A stretch of 64,000 nucleotides of DNA from Phycisphaerales bacterium. GTDB taxonomy: Bacteria; Planctomycetota; Phycisphaerae; Tepidisphaerales; Tepidisphaeraceae. The notes under the pieces are model-generated. The model was not told the origin of the DNA. It saw only the letters and a list, made by a program, of their open reading frames with translations, and made no database searches. Shown piece by piece: positions 36,465-45,848 of the stretch; the stretch's first letter is position 1, and each line of letters starts with the position of its first letter. Made by a program: the position numbers and the translations under genes. Location of the stretch: the NCBI GenBank assembly GCA_020847375.1, contig JADLCB010000005.1, positions 163,759-227,758 of the forward strand. Reading direction: 5' to 3'.

Positions 36465-37346
36465 ATGGTCGATAGCGAAGCAATAAAAAAAGCCAATGCC
36501 CTGGTCGAGGCGATGTCTTATATCCAGCGCTTCCACAACAAAGTGGTCGTCGTCAAGGTGGGCGGATCGATCATGGATGATGAGTACGCCCTGTCCAATA
36601 TCCTCAATGATATTGTGTTCATGAATTACGTCGGCATGCAGCCGGTGCTGGTGCATGGCGGCGGCAAGGCGATCAACCAAGCCATGGATAAGGCCGGCCT
36701 CCAGCCCCAGTGGATCCAGGGTCGCCGCTACACCGACGACCGCACACTGGCCATTGCCGAACACGTTCTGTGCAACCAGATCAACCGCTTCATCGTCAAC
36801 TTCATCCAAAGCCAGGGTTGCGAAGCAATGGGGCTTCATTCCCTTAGCAGCGTGGTTTTATTTGCGGAAAAAACCTATCTTGATGGTGCTGACGGACGGC
36901 GCATCGATCTGGGTCAGGTCGGTGATGTCAAGGATGTCAACGCGCGGCTGCTGAAGTTGCTGGTGCAGGCTGATTCCATCCCCGTCATCGCCACCATCGC
37001 CCGCGATCAGGCCGGCAGCAAACTCAATGTCAACGCCGATACCGCCGCCGGCGCGGTGGCTGCTGCCATGAAAGCGGAAAAACTCGTGGTGGTCAGCGAC
37101 ACCCACGGCATTCGCACCAACAAGGATGATCCCGAATCGCGCGTCAGCCACCTGACTGTCAGCCAGATCGACGAAATGGTGAAAAGCGGCGTTATCTCCG
37201 CAGGCATGCTCCCCAAGGTGCAAGCCTGCCGCGCAGCCCTGGAAGGCGGAACCACCAAAACCCACATCATTGATGGTCGTATCCCCCATGCCTTGCTGCT
37301 GGAAATTTACACCGAAGCGGGAATTGGCACTGAGATCGTCTTGTAA
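36465..37346 (+). CDS. argB: Acetylglutamate kinase
   Basis: Second step of arginine synthesis: phosphorylates N-acetyl-L-glutamate. 293 residues, amino-acid-kinase fold: [43 protein letters not shown] and [15 protein letters not shown]. An N-terminal helix of about 25 residues precedes the first strand; in the family this N-helix marks the hexameric, arginine-inhibited form, so feedback control is likely (inference). argF follows after 125 nt on the same strand. Confidence 0.96.
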   Translation: MVDSEAIKKANALVEAMSYIQRFHNKVVVVKVGGSIMDDEYALSNILNDIVFMNYVGMQPVLVHGGGKAINQAMDKAGLQPQWIQGRRYTDDRTLAIAEHVLCNQINRFIVNFIQSQGCEAMGLHSLSSVVLFAEKTYLDGADGRRIDLGQVGDVKDVNARLLKLLVQADSIPVIATIARDQAGSKLNVNADTAAGAVAAAMKAEKLVVVSDTHGIRTNKDDPESRVSHLTVSQIDEMVKSGVISAGMLPKVQACRAALEGGTTKTHIIDGRIPHALLLEIYTEAGIGTEIVL

Positions 37347-37471
37347 ATCTGGTAGAATCCTTTTGAGTCAATGGCACGATGATCCCGTTGCTGCGGCACC
37401 GGGTTTAGTTTGATTGTTTTTGGGCAAACTCGTTATCCGCTGCAAGGGCTGGGGTTTGAACCTGGTGTATT

Positions 37472-38401
37472 ATGAACGATTTTATTTCCATTGCCGATCA
37501 CACGCCTGATGAATTGCGTCATCTGCTGGATACCGCCAAAACGCTTAAAAACCAATACCGGCAGACAGGTCGCAATGATCCGCTTCTGGCTGGGCAAACG
37601 CTCGCCATGGTGTTTGAAAAACCGTCGCTGCGAACGCGCGTTTCATTTTCCGTGGCAATGACACACCTGGGCGGAACCTCGCTTTATCTACGCCATGAAG
37701 AAGTGGGGCTGGAATCGCGCGAACCGGCCCGCGACGTGGCCCGCGTCCTTTCGGGGATGTGCGACGGGATCATGGCCCGCACCTTCGAGCATCGCAAGGT
37801 GGTTGAATTAGCCCAATACGCCGCCGTACCCGTCATCAATGGTCTGACCGACTATTCCCACCCCTGCCAAGCCATGGCGGATATGCTGACCATTGAAGAA
37901 CACTTCGGCCAACTGGCCGGACGAACTCTGGCGTTCATCGGTGACGGTAACAATGTCGCCCGGTCGCTGGCTGCTGCCTGCGGAAAACTGGGCCTGCGGT
38001 TTATTCTGGCGTCGCCACCTGATTATTCGCTGCCGGTTCAGGATCTTCAGCGTATCAAGGATCAGTTGCCGCACATGCAGCTCATCACCACCAATGACCC
38101 GCACGAAGCGGCGCGGCAGGCTGATATTATCTACACCGACACCTGGGTCAGCATGGGTCAGGAAACGCAGAAACAACAGCGCATCAACGATTTTGTCGGG
38201 TTTGCCGTCAACGCCGAGCTTCTGGCGCTGGCGCCCCCCCACGCCATCATCCTGCACTGTCTGCCGGCGTATCGCGGCATGGAAATCAGCGATGCGGCAA
38301 TGGAAGGGCCGCAGTCGTTGATTTTTCAGCAGGCTGAAAATCGGCTGCATTTGCAAAAAGGCCTGCTGGTTGAATTGATGAAACCATCCGCCAACCGATA
38401 A
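37472..38401 (+). CDS. argF: Ornithine carbamoyltransferase
   Basis: Makes citrulline from ornithine and carbamoyl phosphate. 309 residues: carbamoyl-phosphate motif FEKPSLRTRVSFS, then NGLTDYSHPCQAMADML, DTWVSMGQE (ornithine loop) and the catalytic cysteine in LHCLPAYRGMEI. Probably co-transcribed with argB. An AT-only hairpin (38407-38412 with 38417-38422) after the stop is too weak to call a terminator. Confidence 0.96.
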   Translation: MNDFISIADHTPDELRHLLDTAKTLKNQYRQTGRNDPLLAGQTLAMVFEKPSLRTRVSFSVAMTHLGGTSLYLRHEEVGLESREPARDVARVLSGMCDGIMARTFEHRKVVELAQYAAVPVINGLTDYSHPCQAMADMLTIEEHFGQLAGRTLAFIGDGNNVARSLAAACGKLGLRFILASPPDYSLPVQDLQRIKDQLPHMQLITTNDPHEAARQADIIYTDTWVSMGQETQKQQRINDFVGFAVNAELLALAPPHAIILHCLPAYRGMEISDAAMEGPQSLIFQQAENRLHLQKGLLVELMKPSANR

Positions 38402-38461
38402 CGGCATTATTTTCGGAAATAACCTGCCCGCGCCACCGCCGCCACTGCGACACTGCACCGT

Positions 38462-39370
38462 TCACGGCGCCTGATCCTGCAAAGCGCGTCGCAACTGGCC
38501 GCGCGCCTGTTCCAAACGCTGCTTGGCCCCTGTCAAATCAAGCCCCAGATGGTGCATGACAATCGCACATTTAACATGGCCCCCAGCATCGCGCAGCAGT
38601 TGCATCGCCTGCGGCCGCGGCAGATCGGTTAACTGCATGATAATTCGCGCCCCGCGATCCCACAGCTTCTGATTCGTCGCGGCCAAATCGACCATCAGAT
38701 TTTCATAACATTTGCCAATGCGCACCATCGCTCCCGTGGTGATCATATTCAGCGCCAGCTTGGTCGCCGTGCCCGCTTTGAGACGGGTCGAGCCGGTCAG
38801 AACTTCCGGGCCGGTCAGCAAGCGAATGACCACATCCACGACTGGTTCATTGGTAAATGCTGCAACACAGGTGATAAAAACGGTTTTCGCGCCCCTGCGT
38901 TTGGCCTGCTGCAAGGCGCCATGGACAAAAGGCGTCGTTCCGCCAGCCGCAATGCCCACCACGACATCGCCATCGGTTACATTTTTTTCGTCGATGGCAC
39001 CAGCTCCACCCTCATGACTGTCTTCAACATCCTCGGCCGCGCTGAACACGGCTGTATTTCCCCCAGCCATAATCCCCTGCACCATCGATGGATCGGCCCG
39101 AAACGTGGGCGGACATTCACTGGCATCGAGCACACCCAGCCGCCCGCTGGTTCCCGCCCCGACATAAAACAATCGCCCGCCGCGCCCAAAAGCCTCCGCC
39201 ACCATATCAACCACGCGGGCCAGCTCGTCCCCCACCCGCCCCACGGCCTGCGCGGCGACAATATCCTGCTCGTGCATAAGCTGCACAATCTGACGCGCAC
39301 TCATCGCATCCAGCCCCATTGATTCGGCCAGCCGCTGTTCGGTTAAAAATCCGGATCGATCGATCATCAT
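38462..39370 (-). CDS. murQ: N-acetylmuramic acid 6-phosphate etherase
   Basis: Cleaves the lactyl ether of MurNAc-6-phosphate, giving GlcNAc-6-phosphate and D-lactate in wall recycling. 302 residues with a SIS domain: FYVGAGTSGRLGVLDASECP, VVGIAAGGTTPFVHGAL, TGSTRLKAGTATKLALNM. The N-terminal frame MMIDRSGFLTEQR is typical. It lies 62 nt downstream of anmK on the same strand, which supplies its substrate: a recycling pair. No MurNAc transporter (MurP) is in the window, so the substrate probably comes from AnmK. Confidence 0.95.
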   Translation of the reverse strand: MMIDRSGFLTEQRLAESMGLDAMSARQIVQLMHEQDIVAAQAVGRVGDELARVVDMVAEAFGRGGRLFYVGAGTSGRLGVLDASECPPTFRADPSMVQGIMAGGNTAVFSAAEDVEDSHEGGAGAIDEKNVTDGDVVVGIAAGGTTPFVHGALQQAKRRGAKTVFITCVAAFTNEPVVDVVIRLLTGPEVLTGSTRLKAGTATKLALNMITTGAMVRIGKCYENLMVDLAATNQKLWDRGARIIMQLTDLPRPQAMQLLRDAGGHVKCAIVMHHLGLDLTGAKQRLEQARGQLRRALQDQAP

Positions 39371-39432
39371 TTTTGCTCGCTTTGATAGACTGATTTCATC
39401 TTTGGCTCACCCGCCGGCACCGCTGGCGCGGT

Positions 39433-40599
39433 TCAGGGGCACGGCGTCACACTCCCCAGCACCACGCGGCGCTGCGCGCCAGTGGCTGCTGGCACATTTG
39501 ACGGTTGACCGTCGAGCGTGGCAGCACCCAGCAGCGCAAAAGCCAGCGCCTCCTTGGCTTGGGCATCAACACCTGTTTCACTCAATTCCATCACTCGAAT
39601 CGATGGTGCCAGCGCAGCCCGGAGTTGATCCATCATCGCCTTATTACGCACACCACCACCGCTGATCAGAATTTCCTCCGCCATTATTGGCAGACGCTGC
39701 ATCATCGCCACAATGCTGTCAACCGTAATTCGCACGGCTGTCGCCAGCAGATTATTCAGGTGATCGGCTTGAACACAATCGGCTGGCGAATCGGCCTGTC
39801 CCGCTGCCATGCTCGTCGCCGTCACACACTGCTGAAACAGGGCGATCATGGCTGGTACATCGGTTGATTTCGGCCAGTTGCGCTGAAAGTAACCATCACT
39901 TAAAAAGCGTCGCGCGATTTCATCAATCACCGCGCCCTGCCCCGCCATTGCCCCGCCATCATCCCACAGCACAGCGCCGCGACTATGGTTGCGACATAAC
40001 CAGTCGCTGATGCAATTTCCTGGCCCGCTGTCCAGGGCAATCACTTCATCAATCGAGCCGCCCGCTTTCAACCAGGTGAAATTGGCAATACCGCCAATGT
40101 TCAGCAGAACGCGATTACGCTGGGGATGGCGAAACAGCAGATAGTCGGCCAATGGAACCAACGGCGCGCCCTGCCCGCCGGCAGCGCAATCCGCCCGACG
40201 AAAATCGCTGATGACAGGACAATTCAACTGTGCCGCAATCAGCGCCGGATCCAGCCATTGGATTGTCAGCGGCGGCGCGTGATACAGCGTTTGTCCGTGG
40301 GCTGCCACCGCACTGAGAAGCGAACAGGCCATTTGTGCTTCCGCACACGCCTGCTGAACCGCTTTGGCATAGATCAAACTGATCTCGCGGCCCATCTGTG
40401 CCAGTTGCCCCAGCCGCGCCGATTGCTGACTGCGAATCTCTGCGATTTGCTGCTGAAGATCGCGCGGATAAGGATGATGATGGTGATGCACCACCCGCGC
40501 CGACATTTCCAGACCACGGCCACTGATCGCGGTGATGGCAACATCCGCCCCATCGCTGCTGGTTCCACTCATCACACCGGCAATCAGTCGCTGCGCCAT
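39433..40599 (-). CDS. anmK: Anhydro-N-acetylmuramic acid kinase
   Basis: Opens the 1,6-anhydro bond of anhydro-MurNAc and phosphorylates it to MurNAc-6-phosphate. 388 residues of ASKHA fold: IAGVMSGTSSDGADVAI, LLNIGGIANFTWL, ALDSGPGNCISDW and ILISGGGVRNKAMM. ATG 40599 gives the standard N-terminus; an in-frame GTG at 40617 would add six residues. It forms a unit with murQ. It implies that the cell makes anhydro-muropeptides through lytic transglycosylases, i.e. turns over real peptidoglycan. Confidence 0.95.
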   Translation of the reverse strand: MAQRLIAGVMSGTSSDGADVAITAISGRGLEMSARVVHHHHHPYPRDLQQQIAEIRSQQSARLGQLAQMGREISLIYAKAVQQACAEAQMACSLLSAVAAHGQTLYHAPPLTIQWLDPALIAAQLNCPVISDFRRADCAAGGQGAPLVPLADYLLFRHPQRNRVLLNIGGIANFTWLKAGGSIDEVIALDSGPGNCISDWLCRNHSRGAVLWDDGGAMAGQGAVIDEIARRFLSDGYFQRNWPKSTDVPAMIALFQQCVTATSMAAGQADSPADCVQADHLNNLLATAVRITVDSIVAMMQRLPIMAEEILISGGGVRNKAMMDQLRAALAPSIRVMELSETGVDAQAKEALAFALLGAATLDGQPSNVPAATGAQRRVVLGSVTPCP

Positions 40600-40702
40600 G
40601 GCCGATATTGTGGTCACAAGGCAGGGCTGTTACCAGTGCGCCGGCAACGGTATTTCCTCGTGATACGAATCGGCGGCAACAATCGGCCGACAGGGGGCGG
40701 AA

Positions 40703-41944
40703 TTATGACGCCATCACCTTGCTGATGGTGAACACGGGCAAAAGCAGCGCCAGCGCCACGCCACCGATGATTGCGCCCATGACCATGATCATCAACGGTT
40801 CAATATAGCGCGTCATCTCAGCGATTTTCTCTTTCATCTCCGCTTCGCTGAAACCGGCAACCTGTTCCATGACCTTGGCCAGCTTGCCGCTCTTTTCGCC
40901 GCTGGCCAGCATCTGGGCAATCGAGCGCGGCACGAGCGTCGGGGCCTCAAACAGTGGATCAGACAACTGGTGCCCCGCCTGGATTTTATCCGACACTTTT
41001 TCCCACAGGTCGCGGTAATAACTGTTGCCGCACATGTCGCGCGTCAGCACCACGGAATCACTCAAGGTCACGCCGGCACTGCCCATCGTCCCCAGCATGC
41101 GCAGGCCACGCGCCAGATAAACCCGCCGCGCCATCGTGCCCAGCAGAGGCACATTCAACTGCACCCAGTGCCACAACCTTGCCCCTCCCGCCGAACGAAA
41201 ATAGTACATGGAGGCAAAAACAGTGCTGAGCGTGCCGATGATCAGTGCCAACCAGTGGCCGACAATGAAATCACTCAGACCCATCAATATCTGCGTCGGG
41301 ACGGGCAGCGCCGCAGCCTTGGCGGCGTAAATCACCGTAAAACGCGGCAGCACAAACGCCAGCAGAAAAATCGTCGTTGTAATGGCAAAACCGAGCATGA
41401 TGCCGGGGTAAATCAGCGCCCCGCGCACACGCTTGATGGTATCGGCTTCATCACGCAGATATTCCGTACCACGCAAGAGCAGCTTGCTGAGCATGCCGCT
41501 CTTTTCGCTGGCCTTGACCAGGGCTACAAACAAGCGCGGGAACGAGCGCGGATGCCGCGCCAGGGCCGAAGAAAAATCGCTGCCACCATGAACCTGCTGA
41601 CTCACATCTTCCAGAAGTTGTTTGACCCGTGGCCGTTCGCTTTGTGCGACAATGCAGTCCAACGCCTCGGTAATCGTCACACCAGTCTCGATCATGATCG
41701 AAAGTTGGGTGGCGATCTGGATCACATCGGATCGCCTGACGCGGATCCCCCGCCCGAAAATGGTCGCTTCGGTTTCGGTTCCCGTACCGGCAGCACCGGC
41801 GGCGGCCGAAGTCGGCTTGACCACGACAGGATATTTTCCATCGGCCCGCAGCAGGCGCGAAACTTCATTGATCGATTGCGCCACGATGGTACCGCTCAAG
41901 GCGGCACCCGAAGCGTCGCGGGCAGTATAAGCAAATGTGGTCAT
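40703..41944 (-). CDS. Type II secretion / type IV pilus inner-membrane protein (GspF/PilC family)
   Basis: 413 residues. N-terminal start FAYTARDASGAALSGTIVAQ is the classic GspF opening; two copies of the T2SSF domain follow (about 75-200: QLSIMIETGVTITEALDCI; about 275-400: LRMLGTMGSAGVTLSDSVVL), each before membrane helices (IMLGFAITTTIFLLAFVLPR, LALIIGTLSTVFASMYYF and a last hydrophobic helix MIMVMGAIIGGVALALLLPV). It would be the platform for pseudopilus or pilus assembly. No GspE, GspD or pilin gene lies next to it, so the rest of the machine must be elsewhere. Confidence 0.93.
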   Translation of the reverse strand: MTTFAYTARDASGAALSGTIVAQSINEVSRLLRADGKYPVVVKPTSAAAGAAGTGTETEATIFGRGIRVRRSDVIQIATQLSIMIETGVTITEALDCIVAQSERPRVKQLLEDVSQQVHGGSDFSSALARHPRSFPRLFVALVKASEKSGMLSKLLLRGTEYLRDEADTIKRVRGALIYPGIMLGFAITTTIFLLAFVLPRFTVIYAAKAAALPVPTQILMGLSDFIVGHWLALIIGTLSTVFASMYYFRSAGGARLWHWVQLNVPLLGTMARRVYLARGLRMLGTMGSAGVTLSDSVVLTRDMCGNSYYRDLWEKVSDKIQAGHQLSDPLFEAPTLVPRSIAQMLASGEKSGKLAKVMEQVAGFSEAEMKEKIAEMTRYIEPLMIMVMGAIIGGVALALLLPVFTISKVMAS

Positions 41945-42160
41945 GGCAGTTTTCTTCCCTCAACATCAATATCGTCTGCCAAGTCAAACCGCTTATTGCG
42001 GATTTGAACCATCAACCACTCATTTTCATCTGGAGATAAACCGTCTGTAACGACTGTAACGACGTTGCCGACTTAATCGCCCCGCGGCACTGCCAGACCG
42101 GGGCAACCCGTTGGCCGCCATGACAACGGGCCGGGGGTTATCGGACGCCCCGGCCGCAGT

Positions 42161-43867
42161 TCAGGCTGCCTTTAGCTGGTTCTCAACGGCGCTGATCCGA
42201 TTCTGCAACTCCTGCAATCGCTCCAGACGCTGGCTCAGCGGCGCCAGCAAATCACCCAGCCATTCGTCCACGACGCGACTGTACGCCCCCCGCCGCAAAC
42301 CAGCCCCCTGTTCGTCGCGCGACTGCTCATCCAGCAGCCGATCGACCCGCCGTTGGGTATGCCAGCGCAGAATCAACCACCAGATAAAGTACCAGATCAG
42401 TAAAAAGACCACGCTTTGAATCAAATATCCGACACTGACAATTCTCACCAACAGCAGCAGGATCGTCTGCCAGCCATGCCCGCCTTGTTCAGGCTGTCGC
42501 CAAAGCGCCTCCAGCAGCGGCTGGACAATCGGAAACCAGACCAACGCCCCCAGCGTGATCAGCCAGCGCACCGGTGCCAGCAGCCGCGAGTTTTTCCCCA
42601 TTTGCTCGGCTGCTTTTCGTTGTAAATGCCGCAACAGATTATGCAATTGCTCTTCGAGTTGGGAGACTGCCTTGCGCGCCGGATCAGGTTCCCACAGATG
42701 ATTATCCGCGTAAACCTCCCCGATCTGCGCATTAGCCTGATACATACGGCTGAACACCCCCTGCAACTCGCGGGATAAATCAAACCCCATCGAGGAATCG
42801 ACCATTCGTGAAGACACCCGCGTACGGATCAGCATCAGCACTGGCCACAACGCCGCGTGAATCACATTGACCAGCGGCCAGGCACGCAGACGCCGACTCA
42901 GGCTGTCGTCCACTAATTTCAAGCGCCGCCCGGCATCACTCAACAACGGCTCGATAAACTGCTGCTGGGCAACCGGTGCCAGCCGCAACTGGACCAGCTC
43001 CGCTCCCTGCTCCATTAAACGATCCGCCCGCGCAACCATGCCCGGCACATCACGCTGACGCACAAACTGTAAAAGGCTCTCCGCCGTGCATCGGCTCACC
43101 CGTTCAATCGAGTGTTCCACGCGCTCACGCGAACGTGGGGAGAGCAAAGCGCTTTGCAACGCGAGAAAATCACGGGACTGAACCGCGCCCGTGCTGATGG
43201 CAAACACGTTCGGAGGTGATGATAAATCCAAGGCGCGCCTCAATCGGCGTGCGTAGTCGGCGCGCAACAGTTCCAGCTCATTGTCCGTCTGACCAATCTG
43301 GTCAACCTTGTTCAGAACAAAAACGAAGTTTTCATGGCTGTTTCCCTGCGCCACTTCCTTCAGCAGGTCCTGCGCGCCCTGGTCGGCATATTTCTCCACG
43401 CTCTGCATCCAGACCGGATAAAGCATATGGGTGAGCATCTTCCGCGTGATTTTGACATGCTCATTCCAGTGACTGTCGAAGTCGGGCAGATCCAGCAATA
43501 CGCAACCGCTCAGCTCGGGCAGATCATGCAGAACCATCTCGAATTGTTCCGGTACTTCCCGCTGCAAAAGCTGTTTGACCGCTGACTCCCGGCTGCGATG
43601 CAGATACGCGATCACGCGGGCCGTCCCCTCGCCCCAGCTTGAGGTCTCGGTGATTTTTCGCCCGGCCAGAGCGTTCACCAGCGAGCTTTTCCCAACCTCC
43701 TTGCCGCCGATCAGCCCAATGATATAAAAACCCGCCTGCGCCTGCTGATCCAGTTTTTTGGGATCAGGCGCAGCGCTGCCGGCTTGCAGCAACTGCGGTT
43801 TAACACTGCTGCCGTCGAGTTGATTCGTCTGGTCAACAATCTGCTCAAGCTCGGCGATGATGTCCAT
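42161..43867 (-). CDS. Dynamin-like GTPase with C-terminal membrane helices
   Basis: 568 residues. The GTPase domain has G1 GGKEVGKS (residues 54-61), G3 in VLLDLPDFDSHW and G4 LNKVDQ. A long helical middle region follows (LVQLRLAPVAQQQFIEPLLS), then two hydrophobic segments (ITLGALVWFPIVQPLLEALW and YLIQSVVFLLIWYFIWWLIL) and a final coiled coil (LERLQELQNRISAVENQLKA). The layout fits bacterial dynamin-like proteins that remodel or tether membranes. AGAGG 5-7 nt before ATG 43867 fixes the start. It stands alone; paired hairpins at 42079-42104 and 42107-42130 behind it lack T-tracts. Confidence 0.85.
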   Translation of the reverse strand: MDIIAELEQIVDQTNQLDGSSVKPQLLQAGSAAPDPKKLDQQAQAGFYIIGLIGGKEVGKSSLVNALAGRKITETSSWGEGTARVIAYLHRSRESAVKQLLQREVPEQFEMVLHDLPELSGCVLLDLPDFDSHWNEHVKITRKMLTHMLYPVWMQSVEKYADQGAQDLLKEVAQGNSHENFVFVLNKVDQIGQTDNELELLRADYARRLRRALDLSSPPNVFAISTGAVQSRDFLALQSALLSPRSRERVEHSIERVSRCTAESLLQFVRQRDVPGMVARADRLMEQGAELVQLRLAPVAQQQFIEPLLSDAGRRLKLVDDSLSRRLRAWPLVNVIHAALWPVLMLIRTRVSSRMVDSSMGFDLSRELQGVFSRMYQANAQIGEVYADNHLWEPDPARKAVSQLEEQLHNLLRHLQRKAAEQMGKNSRLLAPVRWLITLGALVWFPIVQPLLEALWRQPEQGGHGWQTILLLLVRIVSVGYLIQSVVFLLIWYFIWWLILRWHTQRRVDRLLDEQSRDEQGAGLRRGAYSRVVDEWLGDLLAPLSQRLERLQELQNRISAVENQLKAA

Positions 43868-44096
43868 AGTAGCCTCTGAGCATACTCGCAATGATTCCGC
43901 CAATACAGCACGATTCATCATCGCCGGCATTGCCCGCTGGCTGATGCCAATGCTATGATACGCCGGTGAAATCGACCTGGTTAAGCTGTCAAAGCTGCAC
44001 GAATTGCGCCGAATAACGCGCAACAAGACACGGCGCGATTGCATCAGGATCGATCATCATGGGCTGAGCCAGCGTTTCCAGCGGCACTGATAATCA

Positions 44097-45062
44097 ATGA
44101 ACGGCAAAAAACTTTTCGCGCATCTACCCCGGATCATCAACACCCTGACGGACAGCATCGTCAGTGATGAGCGTCTGCGCCACCTGAACCAGGTGAATCT
44201 GCCCGACCGTGAGCGCATCATCCAAGCCATCGGGCTGCTGCGCCAATTGCTTTTTCCGGGATATTTCGGTCAGCCGGGTCTGACCAGCGACAACCTTCAT
44301 CAGCGCCTCAGCCAGCTTGTACAAAGCGTTGCTGAAGTGCTCTACGAACAGGTCAGTTGCTGCCTGCGCTATCGTAAAAATATCGCTGCCGATTCCACCC
44401 AGACAGCCAACGGTGATGACTGCAACGATCAGGCCTGCCAGATCGTTGTCCAGTTTCTCGACCGCCTTCCCGCCGTGCGTCAACTGCTGGCGCTGGATGT
44501 GCGGGCGGCATTTGACGGCGACCCGGCGGCGCATAACGTCGATGAGACGATTTACTGCTATCCCGGGCTGTTCACCATCAGCGTGCAGCGTCTGGCGCAC
44601 GAACTGTTCAAACTCGACGTGCCGCTATTGCCGCGCATCATCACCGAGTACGCTCATTCGCTCACCGGTATCGATATTCATCCCGGCGCCCAACTGGGCG
44701 AGCGCTTGTTTATCGACCACGGCACGGGCGTGGTGATCGGCGAAACCACCCGCATCGGCATGAATGTCAAAATCTACCAGGGTGTGACGCTGGGCGCACT
44801 GGCCCCCGCCTACGGGCAGATGCTGCGCGGTACCAAGCGACACCCCACCATCGAGGATGATGTCACCATCTACGCCGGTGCCACGATTCTTGGCGGCGAT
44901 ACGGTGATTGGCAAGGGTTGCGTGATTGGCGGTAATGTCTTCATCACTGCCAGCGTTCCGCCGCATACCCAGGTGACGCAGGAACCAGGGCGGCTGCATT
45001 ATCGTGAGCGCGGTAAACGCAAAAAAGGTGATGAGCCGCTGGTGCTCGATTTTCAGATCTGA
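44097..45062 (+). CDS. cysE: Serine O-acetyltransferase
   Basis: Acetylates serine to O-acetylserine, the substrate of CysK. 321 residues. The C-terminal half is a left-handed beta-helix of hexapeptide repeats: IDIHPGAQLGERLFIDHGTG, VVIGETTRIGMNVKIYQGV and VIGKGCVIGGNVFI. The N-terminal extension (about 150 residues, helical) is longer than in E. coli and resembles the EpsC/plant-like long form. Unlike many bacteria it is not adjacent to cysK, which lies 34 kb away. An intact C-terminal tail suggests binding to CysK is possible, but it does not end in the usual Ile motif exactly (ends DFQI). Confidence 0.92.
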   Translation: MNGKKLFAHLPRIINTLTDSIVSDERLRHLNQVNLPDRERIIQAIGLLRQLLFPGYFGQPGLTSDNLHQRLSQLVQSVAEVLYEQVSCCLRYRKNIAADSTQTANGDDCNDQACQIVVQFLDRLPAVRQLLALDVRAAFDGDPAAHNVDETIYCYPGLFTISVQRLAHELFKLDVPLLPRIITEYAHSLTGIDIHPGAQLGERLFIDHGTGVVIGETTRIGMNVKIYQGVTLGALAPAYGQMLRGTKRHPTIEDDVTIYAGATILGGDTVIGKGCVIGGNVFITASVPPHTQVTQEPGRLHYRERGKRKKGDEPLVLDFQI

Positions 45063-45141
45063 TGACGGCGCATTGCCCGGCGGTTGCGCCGCCTGCAATT
45101 CAGCGGCGCCCGTGCCGATCATGATGAGGGTGGTTTGACCC

Positions 45142-45804
45142 ATGCCCGTGGTTACACAAATCACGCAACAAAAACGTTCGCCTAATCGGCGCAATGTTTT
45201 TCTGGATGGCGCCTTTGCTTTTGGTTGCAATGTCAATGTCATTGCGCGCTTTCGCCTGCGCCAGGGATTGGCGCTGACAACCGAGCAGGTTCAGCAGATT
45301 CAACAAGGTGAAATTCGTCAGGAATGTCTGGATTATGCCCTGCGCCTGCTGCAGATGCGCGCGCACAGCCGCGCTGAATTATTGAAAAAGTTGCAGCGGC
45401 GGGAGTATGGTTCAACTGTCAGTGGCACGGTGCTGGATGATCTGGTTCGTCTGGGATATCTCGATGATGCCCGCCTGGCCAATGAACGGGCACAATGCGC
45501 TGCCAGCACCAAACATCAGGGACGACGCCGCGCTTATCTTGAACTGATGCGTGCTGGCATCAATGCTGATACGGCCAACCGCGCCCTGGATGAAGTGTAC
45601 GGCACTCTGGATGTCACCGATTCCGCACGACAGTTCGCGCTCAAACAACTGCCCCGCCTGCTAAGGTTGCAACCACAGGTCGCGCGGCGGCGTCTGGCGG
45701 GCATGCTTCAGCGTCGCGGGTTCACCTATGAACAGATCAAACCCATCGTCGATGAACTGCTGAACACTCTGGATGATGAACCACCCGCTGACGACAATCT
45801 GTAA
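45142..45804 (+). CDS. recX: RecX family regulator
   Basis: Modulates RecA filaments. 220 residues in the three-helix-repeat form: CLDYALRLLQMRAHSRAELL, KLQRREYGSTVSGTVLDDLV, LGYLDDARLANERAQCAAST and a final repeat RRLAGMLQRRGFTYEQIKPI. An unusual N-terminal 40-residue stretch (PVVTQITQQKRSPNRRNVFL) precedes the family core. No recA is in the window. It follows cysE by 79 nt on the same strand. Confidence 0.9.
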   Translation: MPVVTQITQQKRSPNRRNVFLDGAFAFGCNVNVIARFRLRQGLALTTEQVQQIQQGEIRQECLDYALRLLQMRAHSRAELLKKLQRREYGSTVSGTVLDDLVRLGYLDDARLANERAQCAASTKHQGRRRAYLELMRAGINADTANRALDEVYGTLDVTDSARQFALKQLPRLLRLQPQVARRRLAGMLQRRGFTYEQIKPIVDELLNTLDDEPPADDNL

Positions 45805-45848
45805 CCGCCCTTCCGCCCGCCGATCATAACCTCATTTCAACGAGCCGA

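Noticed and set aside
37372..37395. Sigma54-like TGGCACG..TTGCT before argF
   Set aside because: Spacing is wrong (9 instead of 4 nt).
38407..38422. AT-only hairpin after argF as terminator
   Set aside because: Six A-T pairs with no T-tract are too weak.
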